A DNA stretch of 64,000 nt from Prorocentrum cordatum (GCA_963575745.1 CAUYUJ010017795.1:51001-115000); one strand, 5' to 3'; shown: positions 40,791-51,649, counted from the stretch's first letter. Notes: a model not told the origin generated them from the letters alone. Translations and numbers: made by a program.

Positions 40791-42685
40791 TGTGAGGTGA
40801 ACGATAGATAGAGGCACGTACAAATAATGAAAGAGAACGGGCGAGAGAGATAGCGAGGGATATGGAGAGTTATATGCATACGAGTATACGCATATACATA
40901 GTTGTAGCTCGAGAAATAGAGGTGTATGTAGATACAGAGGTCGGTAGATAAGTATACACTTAGAATGTATATATACATATAGAGATGCACACATGTTCAT
41001 CATACATGTATCGAGACATATACATATAATGGCACACGCTGCTAAGAACACATATGTGTATGCAGTTGTTTTTATGTGTGACCATATGTACATATACATA
41101 TACATATCTAGAGAGATACATATAGAGAGAGCGGGGGGCGGGGGCGAGATCGGGCGCATGCCCGGCCCCGCCGAAGCACTGCCCCCAGCTGGCCTGGTAT
41201 GTCACGTCGCTGATAAGTTGGAGCCTCGGGGCGGGTAGCCGCGACGGCGACTGAGGCGGCTAGGCGCGGCAACGGCGATGGCGGCGCGACGGCGGCGGGT
41301 CTGAGACATTTCGTTAAGGGAAAGACTGGCACGAGGGTGATGCGGGTGCGGGAGGGGGGTGGATGACGGCAATGGGGTCAGGAGGAGCGGAGAGGAAACG
41401 ACGAAGGTGGCGGGCGGGAGCGCGGGGAGCGCGAGGTCGGAGAGGGTTACACAAGGAAGTGATGGGCGGTGTATGTGCGATGAGTGAGGCGATGAGCGGA
41501 GGAATGGAGGTGTCTGGGTACTCTCTCTTAGCCCAGGTGCCATACCATGGGGCGTCCATGGGCGAAATGGTGTACGTGGACTCGAGATCTCAAATACCTC
41601 TACGTCACGGAGGGCCTGAGTGAGTCCTTCGAGACGGCGTGGACGCAGAAGATGACGTGGTATTCGGACTCCGAGAATGAGAACCACGATAGCATAGTCA
41701 ACCGCCTCACTGCCGTCGTGCAGAGCGCCGCCCGCCCGATGCCTGAGGTCGTCCCATGTGCGCGAGCAGTTGGTGGGAACGCGGCCCAGGTCTGCCACCA
41801 ACCAATATAAGCGTCACATGATAGGTAGGCATAATATAGCATGAGGTAGGTGAATGGGAGGCTCAATGGAGGCGGAATGACGTAATATGAGTGATGAGGG
41901 AGTGTTGGGGTGGAAGCGGCCGCTCCCAGGTCTCGTCAGCCGCGGCAGGCGCTGGCGCTGGCGCGGCAGGCGCTGCCGCTCAGGCCGTGGGGGGCATGCC
42001 GATCGAGCCCATCGTTCGGCCATCGTGCATGTCCGCGCCAGCGGCTGCCGCGGCACCCGCTCCCGCGGCAGCAGCCGCTCCCGCGGCAGCAGCCGCTCCC
42101 GCGGTCGCCGCCCCCGAGGCCGCCGACGGCGGGGCGCCGACGGGCGGCCGCCGCAAGCGGGGGAAGGCATCCGCTGCCGAGCCTTCCGCGGGCGGCGAGG
42201 GAGGTGGCGGTGCTGAGACGGCGCCTCCAGGTAAGAAGACGAAGGCGGGTGGCACGCCATTGCAGAAAGTGAAGGCGGCGGTGCTGAGCTACGGCGTCCA
42301 GCGCACGGCCGCGAGTACCTTGCTCAAGGAGATCAAGGATGCGACTGACGGGACGGAGCCTGGCAAGGTGAGGAGCAAGTGGTACCCGTTCAACAACGAG
42401 CACGCCTACGGGGCGCTTGAGAAGGCAATCACGCAGCTGGAGGGCGTGATTTACGACAGGAACAAGCCGCACTACGCCCAGTTCATTGCGGAGAACGTGC
42501 AAGAGCTCCGCTCCGCGGCGGCGAAGGCAAGGAAGGCCAACCTGCTCGACGAGCAGTTCGTGGAGTTCACAACGGTCATTGGCCCTCACATCGACGAGCT
42601 CACGATGCAGATGCGCCTGCTGCTCGACCAGTGCTCCCAGCGCCTCAAGACGGAGTCCTACTTCGACAGCAAGAGGGCCAGCTGA
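39504..42685 (+). CDS. Transposon gene B: alanine-rich protein of unknown function, spliced
   Basis: Five segments join in phase with GT-AG introns: (39504)-39545, 39600-39849, 40123-40221, 41537-41747 and 41930-42685 (TGA stop). The introns are 54, 273, 1315 and 182 bp. The first segment's start is unresolved, because an in-frame stop lies at 39503. Early exons encode a charged region (EKEEEDFWDAAKQNNYIF, RWVRHKDRVQQKQHYDSLG, KAKEKFRADWLLNEHNK), somewhat like an HMG-type helix-rich segment, then RINRYTDARYMKAWRQTV. The last exon has a long Ala/Pro stretch (about 41940-42120), a basic GGRRKRGKA and PGKKTKAGG, and a helical C-terminus (QKVKAAVLSYGVQRTAAST, LLKEIKDATDGTEPGKVRS, DELTMQMRLLLDQCSQRL). 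DNA binding is plausible but only inferred. Confidence 0.55.
40680..41125. repeat. GA array and ATAC/ATAG-rich segment in a gene B intron
   Basis: GAGA repeats run at about 40688-40790, followed by ATATACATAT, AGATAC and ATACATAT-like sequence to about 41125. This lies inside the inferred 1315-bp intron. No coding content is seen. Confidence 0.85.
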
Positions 42686-44950
42686 GGGCGAGTACGTCGA
42701 CCTCTTCGTCGCCTCGGAGGTTGCGACAGGCCTGTACACAGGGGTGGGCGGGCTTCTGACGCGGGTGCAACCATCGCAGGACTCTGAGAGCAAACCCAGG
42801 TTTAAATGATGGGATATAGGAGGGGAGGAGTAGGATGGACGATGGAACGGACGGTGGCGGAGGGAAACTCAGGAGGGAGAGAGCGGGGCAGGCGGGCGGG
42901 AAGGGTGGAGGAGGGGTGGAATGAAGGGGATGACGCGGAATCGGATCGGGGGGGCAGGGTGGTAATGAAAACTCTGCAATCTGTTGCAAAATCGCACTCG
43001 CAAACCAAAAATCCCACGTCCGCAAGTGAATCCACGGGTCGGTTTGGGGCCCAGGGACCGTTGAGTTTGGACCCGTTGAGTTTGGCGTTGGATCTACTTT
43101 TACCCTGTTATTTTACAGGGATTGTCGATCTCAATGGTACCGTTGAGCGACCGGTGAGAACCGTTGAGTTTTGGTGGGCCACAAAAAGTTCTGGTCCAGC
43201 CTCGGGGAGCGTCGTAGCATGCGCTGGGCGGCTCGGTGTTTGAGCCCCCTGGTGATCTAGATCTGGATCTGGGCATCCGCGCGTGAGTGGCGCGGCCTGG
43301 GCGCCGCCGCCAGTGGCAGGCAGCTAGTTTTGTAGCTGGGGATGGCATCGGGAGAGCCTCCAAGCTGCGTGCGTCTCGGGAAGGAGGGGGAGTTACCGAT
43401 CGGGGTAGTCCAGACTGGCGTGTACAAGTGGAAATAGCAGTGAGGGCGATGTCTGGGCCATGCCTGGAATGCCTGGGGATGCCTGAGATGCCTGCGGATG
43501 CCCAGGATGCCTGAGGCGGGGGAGAGGATGATGTAGTAGTGGCAGTATGGGTGCTGCCCCCTCAGAGACGCGGCGCTGCCCCCATCATCTCGCGTTCAGC
43601 CAGCTTCGAGCCTGGCGTAGCTAGAGCGGCACGGCGGGCACGACGGCATCTCCCTCTGTACGATTTCTGGACAACCTTGTGTCATGTGTGTACTCATGTG
43701 ATCATGCTTGCGCGTATGCCATGCTGCCACGCATGCTATGAGTCGCACCACGCTCGTGCAACTGATCTCGATCCGTCTCTTGGAGCTTCTGGTCCGCATT
43801 GCTGTGCACCGCCCGTGCCGCGCGCTTCTGTTTACGCACGTGTTTGAATCGTGCATGCGCTTTCGGTAGACGCTGACGCAGCGGCTGGGGCTGCTCGTCG
43901 AATGCCCAATCGATCTCTGCTCTTCTCCCGCAGACGTGAGGCCGCGAGGATGCGGACGTGGGGTGAAGTGAGGATGAGCATGTTGGCGAGGGCGCTGAGT
44001 GGGAGGGCGGAATGCCGATGAGGCGCAGAGGCAGACGGTGGGCACTAGAGCTGAGATGGCGCAGGGGCGCGGGCGCGCACCTCGCACATGCATGACTGTG
44101 TCGTGCGCGCGCTCGCTCAAGTAATGAAGTGCGTGCGGCGTGCAGTGCTGTCTACGCTTCTCCAGTGCGCGTGTCCGAACCTATCATCCTGGCTGTTCGT
44201 ACCATTCCATCTCACCATCCCCTGTCGTAACTCATCTCACTCTCGGCGTGCCCTCGGAGCGTCGTCGGGAAAGCCTCGACGCACGAGGTAGGTGCGCTCG
44301 TAGCTGGAGTCGTAGTCTGCAGTTGCCTGCGGGCGGGGCGGCGATGGCCGCCGCGGGATGCGCCCGCAGCTCGCTCTCTGCGCCAGTGCGGTGCAACAGC
44401 TTGCGAGATGGCATGGGGGCGGAAGCGACAGAGGACGAGCGAGCGCGAGATAGATAGCGAGTGAGCGGGATAGGTGGGGACGGAAGAGAGGTAGCGCGAT
44501 AGCGAAAGCCAATTGATGGATGGACAGAAAGACGGTGCATATACGTATACATATGTACACACATTCACGGCCATGCCCGTGCACATGTGCTACCACATTA
44601 ACGCGTGCATATAACTGTTAACATGTATTCACGTAAGTGTTCGATAGTGGGACTCGCCACGAACTGTAGAACCAGGTGTATATATTGCGAGATATAGAGC
44701 GAGCGGGAGCGACATGGGCACGCGGTGATGTATAGATATATATGGAGAGATATCGATAACGAGAGAGAGATATAGCTATAGAGCGAGAGGGGGGAGATCG
44801 GCAGAGAGGAATGGATATCGCAAGCGATACGTATATGTAGTATGTAGACGTACATAGAGAGACATATAGACCGAGGCCGACGTGCCGATAGAGTCTGGCC
44901 CGAGAAGTAACGAGGGGGGTGGGGGGCGAAACTCCGCGGCGATGGTCGCA
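42686..44950. other. Spacer between genes B and C, little recognised
   Basis: At 43055-43170 the motif ACCGTTGAGTTTGG or close variants occurs four to five times in a short space (ACCGTTGAGTTTGGACCCG, GTTGAGTTTGGCG, ACCGTTGAGCGACC, ACCGTTGAGTTTTGG). At 43450-43515 GATGCCTG units repeat. AT/GA simple repeats lie at 44440-44890. Open frames on either strand show no domain. Confidence 0.4.
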
Positions 44951-45414
44951 TCCACGAAGCCCCCCCAGAGACCAACTGGACAATGCCATCGCAAACTTCC
45001 ACGCTTATCTCGAGGGTGACACCGCTGTCGTGTTCGGTGGGCACGACCGTGACGGCGATGCATCATCTGTGGACTCGCCCCGACCTCACTGGTGCTCCCC
45101 CCCTTCCCTCCTGGCCCGTAGGCCGTGGCCGTCCGTGGCCCGTGGTCGTGATCAGGGGTCGTCGTGGCCGTGATCAGCGGTCGTCGAGGTCCATGTTCCA
45201 CCGTCGTGATCTATGGCGGCGCATCGTCGCGGGGAGCGGCCCCCGCTTGCTGAGTTCGTTCGAGGGGCCCGAAGAAGTGTCTCCAGATTGGCTGACGCTC
45301 GAGCAAATCAAGGCCCTCAACACGGGCGCGGCGGAGGGGCTGCCTATTCCGACGCAGACAATGCAACTGAACGAGGTGGCAGAGGAATGTGCATCTGAGC
45401 ACGACCGTGTCTAG
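44951..45414 (+). CDS. Two candidate exons of unknown product
   Basis: RDQLDNAIANFHAYLEGDTA (about 44967-45026) and FEGPEEVSPDWLTLEQIKAL (about 45259-45318, continuing to a TAG at 45412) have balanced, protein-like composition unlike the surrounding repeats. A consistent intron joining them was not found. They could be extra exons of gene B or C or an independent small gene. Confidence 0.3.
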
Positions 45415-45419
45415 GAGAA

Positions 45420-45860
45420 CTAGAATGCCTGGAAGCAACCACGGCAAGGCCGCGCGCGCTCACGTGGTAGGCGACTAGGGGCCCTCGCTCTCTGAGAGAG
45501 AGAGGGGTATATACACACACATATATATATATAATAGAGAGAGGGGGAGGGAGGAGGGAGAGCGATAGAGAGAGAGAGAGAGAGCGAACGAGATATATAG
45601 AGAAGTAACGAGAGGACGTGAGAGGGAGACACGCGGGGAGGCACGGAAAGGGGGGATAGAAAGATAACGAAGGAGAGAGACTTGGGGGGATACGGAAAGA
45701 GGGGTGCGACAGCACTAAGGAGCGACAGAAGGATATATAGCGGGAGATGTATATTAATGATGTTTGGCTGGGCATCCTGTTTTGTCTCATAGTCTCGCTG
45801 TCGCATCCGCGATAGCACGCGTGGGCCCAAGTGTGCCGCGCCGCCACTCAGCCAGCAATC
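45420..45860. other. Purine-rich spacer with AT/GA simple repeats
   Basis: ACACACATATATATATAT at about 45515-45530 and long GAGAGA stretches at 45480-45690. No gene is seen before the gene C start. Confidence 0.6.
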
Positions 45861-45897
45861 ATTCCTGCAATCGAACACACCTTGCGGCTGCATCTCC

Positions 45898-48670
45898 ATG
45901 AATCGCCCGCCCAAGCGTGCCCGGACGATCGACCCGACGGACTACATACCTTCATATCATCGTGCCGAGTGGGAAGATCAGTGCAATGACATGCGAGATG
46001 CAGGCCACAAGTTGATGGTTCACTTGCAGGCCGTGTGGGACTGGCACGGAATATCGCACACCTCCTGCCTCGAATTGCTGTCTGGCGCCGACGACGGGTG
46101 CGACGTGGAGCCCGTCGTCGGCGCTGGGCACGTCGAGCGCAGTGGCCGTGCGATGTTCGCAGGGCCTGCTCGCAACTTGCAAGATTAGTGCGGCCGACTT
46201 CTGCATTGCGTGCTACTGGGCAGGCAAGGCAGGTGTCAAGGGCGCGTCGTACAACGAGTTTGGCCTTCGCCCTGGGCTCCAAACAGGGCGGTATCAAGCG
46301 TTTCTTGATTTAAAATTCCCTGACCCAGACACATGCATTAAGATTTCCGTGCCTACGTACACTCGTAAAACTGGAGTGCTGGAGTCGTACAAGCTACAGG
46401 TTTGCGTGGCATTCGAATCTCTTTGGGACGAGCTTCAGACTACCCCAGGCATTATAAGTTCTATCGCAGTAGACCAGTGGCCAGCTATTTATGCGGCCAA
46501 TCCAGTTGTGCGGCGCGCCCTGGACAACGGCGCGTCGCTGCCGTTGCCACTCGGTCTGTTAAACAGCCTGCGGCAATCCGCCGTGTCTATCACTTGAGCG
46601 ATGCCAAAACTCACTGCGACTCACTGGTACTCACTGCCCCCAGTGAGTACCAGTGACTGTCGGTGTGTCCCCTTAACAACCACATCTGGTGTGCATCCCC
46701 GTGAGCTGCTTGTTTGTATGTGGTTTGGTTTTGTAACTAGCTGAATCAGAGAGGGCGTTCTCTCGTGTACGTTGCGGACCGAGCAGGGCCCGCGCGTGTA
46801 TATCTTACAGCCTGGGCGACCACATGGTCAGCGGATACACAGATGGCGTGCGGTACACATCTATCCTCGATAGTGGCACAGACAGCCTGGTTGGGTTTTG
46901 GCTAATCAACATGGTATCGATGAAACGTCATTTGATAGCAGTCGCACGTGTAAACCAGATGTGCAGGTGCGGGTGTAAGGGGTGGTGCAGTGTACATACA
47001 ATTCTACAATATGTCAAATGGTTGATCGTCGCCATTCGCAACGGTCGGAGGCCCGCCCAAATGTTCGACGGCTCGGATCCCGATACGTTTCTGGAGACCA
47101 TGCGCAGGACGAGGGGGGTCGACCTTGGTTTTACGGGGGTCGTGTGCTGGCTGAAAGGCGATTGGAGTGATATCAATAAAACTCACGGCCTTCCAAACGT
47201 CACCAGCGTCCACTCGCCGTGCCCTTTCTGTAGGTGTACTAAGTATGATATGCACGCATGCTATAAACATATTGCCATCGACGACCTTGTGTGGGAGCCA
47301 GTGCGCCCTGGCGAATATGAGCGTGACTGTCGCGCGCGAGAGATAAAGGTGCACGTGGCCTCAGACGCTGTCAGGGATGCTATCGGCAGTGATTTAGTCT
47401 ATAAGAAGGGGAAGCTTGGCCACGGCAGGACAGTCTCTCGGGACGTGGTGGTGGGAGGGGTGCGGTTATTGAAAGACGACGTGCTGACTCCCAGCTACGA
47501 ACTGATGAACATCCACACCCTCAACACCAAACCACCTCCATTCACCATCACATTTTGGAGAACGATCCGTGACATCAATGGCACACGCACTGGTCTGGTT
47601 GTACACAGGAGCCCGTTGTTTTGCGATGAAACTGGCATTGAACCTGTTACTGCCGTTCAGGTTGACGTGCTTCATTCCATATGTTATGGCCCCGTTCAGA
47701 GGCTGGCGTCGGCAATACTTTGGCGCATCATAGAAACAAATCCGTGGGGTGCGACAGGAGGCAGACTTACGAAACTGGAGGTATGCGTTCGTCATTTGAA
47801 GACTGAGATGGGGACTTGGTTCGAGACAGCCAAGGTTCCGTACAACGACCGCGTGCACGATCTCACAGTCAGTATGCTCGGCGGCGTGCCCTCGTCAGAT
47901 GCGTCCACATACGAAGGCGGTACAATGCGGTTCAAGGCTCACGAGACTTTAATCATGATGAAGTTTGCGCTGTCTAGGCTCCGAAAAACACCGCGCGTCA
48001 GAAACCATCAGGAGTTGTTGAGATCAGGCGAGGCGATGGAAGAGTTTCTTGACACGTTCAAGGGCATGGGGATCAAAGTCCCCGAGGACAAGATCCAGCG
48101 TTTGTTTGATTTAATGAAACAACATTTGGTGCTGGCCGAAGACGCTGGCATCCACTACGTTCCAAAACATCATTTCTGCGCCCACTTGGCCGAGAGGACC
48201 TGTTTGAAACAAACGTCTTTAGGATTTTGCGTTTTGGGTGCGGGGGAGGGGCGGTGCAAAGGGGGAGGCGGCCTTTGCACGGCGGCCCTCTTATATTAGC
48301 TCTGCATACGTTACTGCGTCCCCTTTGCACTGCCGCCACCAAACCTAGAGCGCTGCATGTCAAGATTGCCTGGCCTCCTTGGTGTTTTTTTCTCTGCAGG
48401 GGCGCTCGTCGCGCGCGCTGGATTCGGATCGAAATGACGGCGCTCAGAACCGAAACCTGGTCCGTTCCTGCATGCACCAGGATCAGATGGGCAGGGAATC
48501 CGAAATTCTACGCTTGTTACGTGGACGAGGGGCTGAACATGTTGCTCAGGAGCACGGCTGAACGCTCGCATCGGATCAAGTTCGAATATCGGATCTTCAA
48601 GCTCTTCCTCCTCGTTTCGAAGCTCGGGCTCAATCGATACGTCTACGTGCCATGCCCCATATCTATGTAA
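45898..48670 (+). CDS. Transposon gene C: candidate transposase, four exons
   Basis: Exons 45898-46104, 46163-46557, 46811-48214 and 48481-48670 join in phase through GT-AG introns of 58, 253 and 266 bp and give about 731 residues from ATG to TAA. Exon 2 carries CKISAADFCIACYWAGKAGV and GLQTGRYQAFLDLKF. Exon 3 carries YTDGVRYTSILDSGTDSLVG, the Cys cluster CRCGCKGWCS, WLKGDWSDINKTHGLP, CPFCRC and later VDVLHSICYGPVQ and PKHHFCAHLAER. Exon 4 carries GNPKFYACYVDEGLNMLL and SKLGLNRYV. The spaced acidic residues, the KGDW motif and the zinc-type Cys pairs suggest an RNase H-fold DDE/D transposase. From memory, this pattern belongs to a protein family that is abundant in dinoflagellate genomes and mostly unannotated. 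Function is inferred. The start ATG follows a C/T-rich stretch, and an upstream exon cannot be excluded. Confidence 0.65.
46622..46655. repeat. Palindrome H3 inside a gene C intron
   Basis: Arms CACTGGTACTCACTG (46622-46636) and CAGTGAGTACCAGTG (46641-46655) are perfectly complementary around a CCCC loop; weaker pairing extends outwards. It lies in the intron inferred between 46558 and 46810, and its right arm contains GTGAGT. Confidence 0.85.
48248..48340. repeat. Inverted repeat inside the last gene C intron
   Basis: GGGGCGGTGCAAAGGGG (about 48248-48264) pairs with CCCCTTTGCACTGCCGCC (about 48320-48337). A further partial copy, GGCGGCCTTTGCACGGCGG, lies between them. Its sequence differs from the CACTGG palindromes. 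Confidence 0.65.
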
Positions 48671-48683
48671 CGCCTCTGTTTTC

Positions 48684-49925
48684 ATGGCGCCGTGGACTGG
48701 CGACCCGTGCTACCGTCAGCGTTGCATCAACAGAGTGCCTAGCTGGATTACCCGGGAGGCACGATCTGTTGCGGAGCAGTGTGGCTACACCGCAGACCAG
48801 GTGAACACGCCCTGTCTGGTGGACATGGCTAACTTGCTTCCAATGCTCGATGCCGTGCGACATGGTTGGATGTCTTGCAATGAGCCGTTCCCTCGCGTGC
48901 TCGATTTGGTTTTGGTTTTCGCAGGGGACTCGCAGGCGGCAGTAAAAGCGAATGAGAAGGGCATGATGTGGCACCATTGACAAACTTCACGGCGATGATC
49001 AGGACATCACGTCCATCGTGGGAATGCTGTACGCAGTTTTCCTCATTGTGTCACTGAAAGTAGACGCGCTCGCATGGTTCTCGCCAGAATGTTCTACGTG
49101 GCTCACTTTCCTTTCAAGGGGAACGTACAAACGTTGCAGCTGCGGGAACAACATCTTGGGGGACCTGAACCTGGCCAAATGCACCACAGCCAACTCAGCA
49201 TCTGCGGCCTGTGCGTTTCTGGTGATGCTCACCCATTTCCGCCACGCTTTCTACGGGCTTGAGAATCCGCTCAACTCGTTGCTGTTCCAGGCCGCGGCGT
49301 GCGCAACAGACCATAAGACACTGTAAGGGAGGACGGAGGCTGGAGGAGAGTGGAGGGACGAGGAGGCGGAGGGAGATAGAGGGTGGGCGGATGAGAGCTG
49401 GGAATGAGGAGGGCGATACAACGATGGACGAATTCGAGGATGGATACCTGGAGGGCGGATCAGGCAGGCAGCTTGGCAACTGAAAACGACATTACGAGGG
49501 ATGGCGGCGTCCGAAAACCACGAGTATGAGATGCGGGAAGGATGATGGACGGGTGACGGGAGGAGGTGTTAATATGACTGGAATGGGCGATGCGCCCGCC
49601 CCCCCCGTGTTCCTGTCCCAAGGCCGAGTGGGTGTCCGACGCCATCCGCGTCTCCATGGGGCACCGCTTCGTCACGAGCCTTGGCCAGTTCGGCGCCCCG
49701 ACGCAGAAAACCTTTGAGCTGTATTCAAACGTGCAACAGTCGATCTTTTCGAGCCTTCTGTGTAGGAAGGGCACTAGGAAGCGCAAGTCCGATGGCGCTG
49801 AGCTTGCGCCTGTAAAGGGAAATCACGTTGACGGCAACAAGGCCGCGCTGTCTGCGTCGGCGGCATATCCTGCCGAATTTTGCTATGCGATTGCGGAGCT
49901 CGCTAGCGCACTGTTGGACGATTAG
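48684..49925 (+). CDS. Transposon gene D: cytosine-methyltransferase-like protein, spliced or broken
   Basis: The first frame (48684-48980) ends with LDLVLVFAGDSQAAVKANEK, resembling the AdoMet-binding motif I (FAG with following G/A). A one-base frame change near 48976 continues it as IDKLHGDDQDITSIVGM. Then come AWFSPECSTWLTFLSRGTYK (Pro-x-Cys in the position of motif IV, which carries the catalytic Cys) and GLENPLNSLLF (ENP, like the ENV/ENP of motif VI). A donor GTAAGG follows at 49323. A later segment, 49623-49925, with SLGQFGAPTQKTFELYSN and a TAG stop resembles the C-terminal part of such proteins. The joining phase of these last two is unresolved. TTTTGGTTTTCGCAG before motif I could instead be a splice acceptor. 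Modification of element or host DNA is possible; the domain may be catalytically altered. This protein is distinct from the methyltransferase-like part of copia pol. Confidence 0.5.
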
Positions 49926-49960
49926 ACGGTGGCGGGATGGATTGATCCATGACGATGACG

Positions 49961-50002
49961 GCGAGGAGGAGGAGGAGGAGGAGGAGGAGGAGGAGGAGGA
50001 GG
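49961..50002 (+). repeat. GGA microsatellite
   Basis: About 12 GGA triplets. CT and CTAT dinucleotide-type arrays follow at 50371-50420. Confidence 0.9.
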
Positions 50003-50561
50003 GTGAGGCATGCTTGCAAACACATCGGAGATAGCGAGAGGCACGGTGACACGTGCACAGCTGAACGCCCCGAGTTTTCCCCCACAACTCAGGCGATCGA
50101 ACTCTCGTTCGCTGAACTATTTGAAACATAAAAATGCATCGCGTTACCGATCATAGGACGGGCGCGATGTCGGCTATTCTGCTGTGCACGTGTCGTCCAT
50201 GCGTGTGCGATCGCAAATGTTGCTAGACGATGCGGCGGCACTGGCGATATACCGCTGGCCGTGCCGCTGGGCAAGCGCGCATCTGGCGTTCTGCTGGTGC
50301 ACGCTGCGACGTGGTGCACGCTGCTGAGACGTGTGTAAACATGTTCGAGCGGCTCGTCGACTGACATAGTCGTTTCTCTCTCTCTCTCTCTCTATCTATC
50401 TCTCTCCCTCTCTCTCTCTCACTGCCGTTGCCCCCCCTCCTCCTGCTCCCGCGCTGCCCCTCCCGTTTGCGCTCCCTCTTGCCCGGCGGCGGCGCGTTCG
50501 CGGCGAAGGGGCGCCCGCTGATCGCACGCAGTAGGTTCGAACGCCGTCGACCAGCGGCCTC

Positions 50562-50607
50562 GGGACTCACTGGGAGTCACTGGCACCAGTGAGTCCCAGT
50601 GAGTCCC
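50562..50607. repeat. Palindrome H4
   Basis: Arms 50562-50583 and 50586-50607 are complementary at 21 of 22 positions around a 2-bp loop. They are built from GGGACTCACTGG, so the right arm holds two GTGAGT hexamers; a third follows at about 50610. No gene is assigned around it. Confidence 0.85.
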
Positions 50608-50619
50608 AGTGAGTTCGGA

Positions 50620-51396
50620 CCCCTGCGAGCGTTCCACGCGTTGCCCCTTCGCGCCTGACCGGGCATCCCTCACATTGCCACCCTCCCCCCGCCTCTTCCC
50701 CCCCCCCCTGCGCTATTGCCATCCACCCCCCCTTGCAATCCACCATGCTCCCCCATCTGTCCCATGTCCTCCCGCTTCTTCCCCCCCCTCCCCGCCCGCC
50801 TCTTCCTCCTTCCACTCCCCCATCCCGCCTCCCGTCTCCGCACTCCCCCACATCTTCCTCCCTCTCCCCCCTCCTCCGCTTTATATCACTCCCCACCCGC
50901 CTCCGCTCCCCCGCCGCGCCGTCCCTCTCATGCCGTGCCCTCCCCGATCGACCCCTCCCTCGCGCCTCACTCTTCTCTGTCCGCTGCCCCGCTTGCCCGG
51001 GCGGCGAGGGGGCAGGGCCTCCGTCGGGCCGTAGACGTCCATCGCGCCGTGGGCGTCGGGAACGGCGTCGTTGGGGCGGCCGTCGTCGCCGTCGTCCCTC
51101 CCCCCTTCTCCACCTCCGTATTCCTCTTCATCATCCCTTTTCCTCCTCCATCCCTTTCCCCCGTCCCCACCTCCTCCCCCCCCCATGCCCCTACCTTTCG
51201 CCCGTCCTTCCTCCCTCCGCCCTCTCGCCCACCTCTTCCCCATCCTTCCCTCCTCCCTCTCGACTCTCGCTCCCCTCCCCTCGCCTCCATCCTCCTCCTC
51301 GCCTCCCTCCTTCATCCCACTCAACTCCTCCTCCTCGCTCCCCCTCCCCCCTCCTCCTCCCTCCTCTCACCTCCCTCCTCCTAGTCGCCTCCCTCC
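50620..51396. other. Pyrimidine-rich tract, no gene
   Basis: Nearly 800 bp of C/T-biased sequence with CCTCC, CCCCTC and CTTCC units. The many Ser/Pro/Leu-rich frames are low-complexity products of this bias. Such tracts also occupy the introns and spacers at 36700-36840, 39900-40080 and 40240-40450. Confidence 0.6.
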
Positions 51397-51433
51397 TCCG
51401 TAGCAATTTTGGCTCAATCCATTTTGGCTCAAG
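51397..51433 (+). other. Tandem relict of the dinoflagellate spliced leader
   Basis: 51397-51417 matches the 22-nt dinoflagellate spliced leader with one internal mismatch (GCAATTTT for GCCATTTT) and without the final G. Directly after it, 51419-51433 is CCATTTTGGCTCAAG, the last 15 nt of the leader without mismatch. Stacked, 5'-truncated leader copies are known to arise when a trans-spliced mRNA is reverse-transcribed back into the genome and later trans-spliced again. It identifies the organism as a dinoflagellate and implies retroposed cDNA just inside the right end of the 17-kb element. Confidence 0.85.
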
Positions 51434-51577
51434 TTCAACCGCTCGGCCCTGGTGGTTGAGCTTGGTTGCATCCGAAAGGCTTGGCTCGACGCATAGTGTT
51501 CGATAACTTGTCTGGTAGAATGCAGCAGAACCACCGCGAGCGACGAACGATCGCGATTCAGATGCAACAACGCATCA

Positions 51578-51649
51578 CGATTCTAGATCTACGTAATCAC
51601 CACCATCATCATTCTAGATCCGCACACGCAATGTAGATCCACGATACCA
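51578..51649. repeat. Right subterminal CTAGATC motifs
   Basis: ATTCTAGATCTACG (about 51580), ATTCTAGATCCGC (51611) and TGTAGATCCACG (51632) mirror the motifs at 34532-34580 near the left end. Subterminal repeats of this kind bind transposase in several TIR families. Confidence 0.65.
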
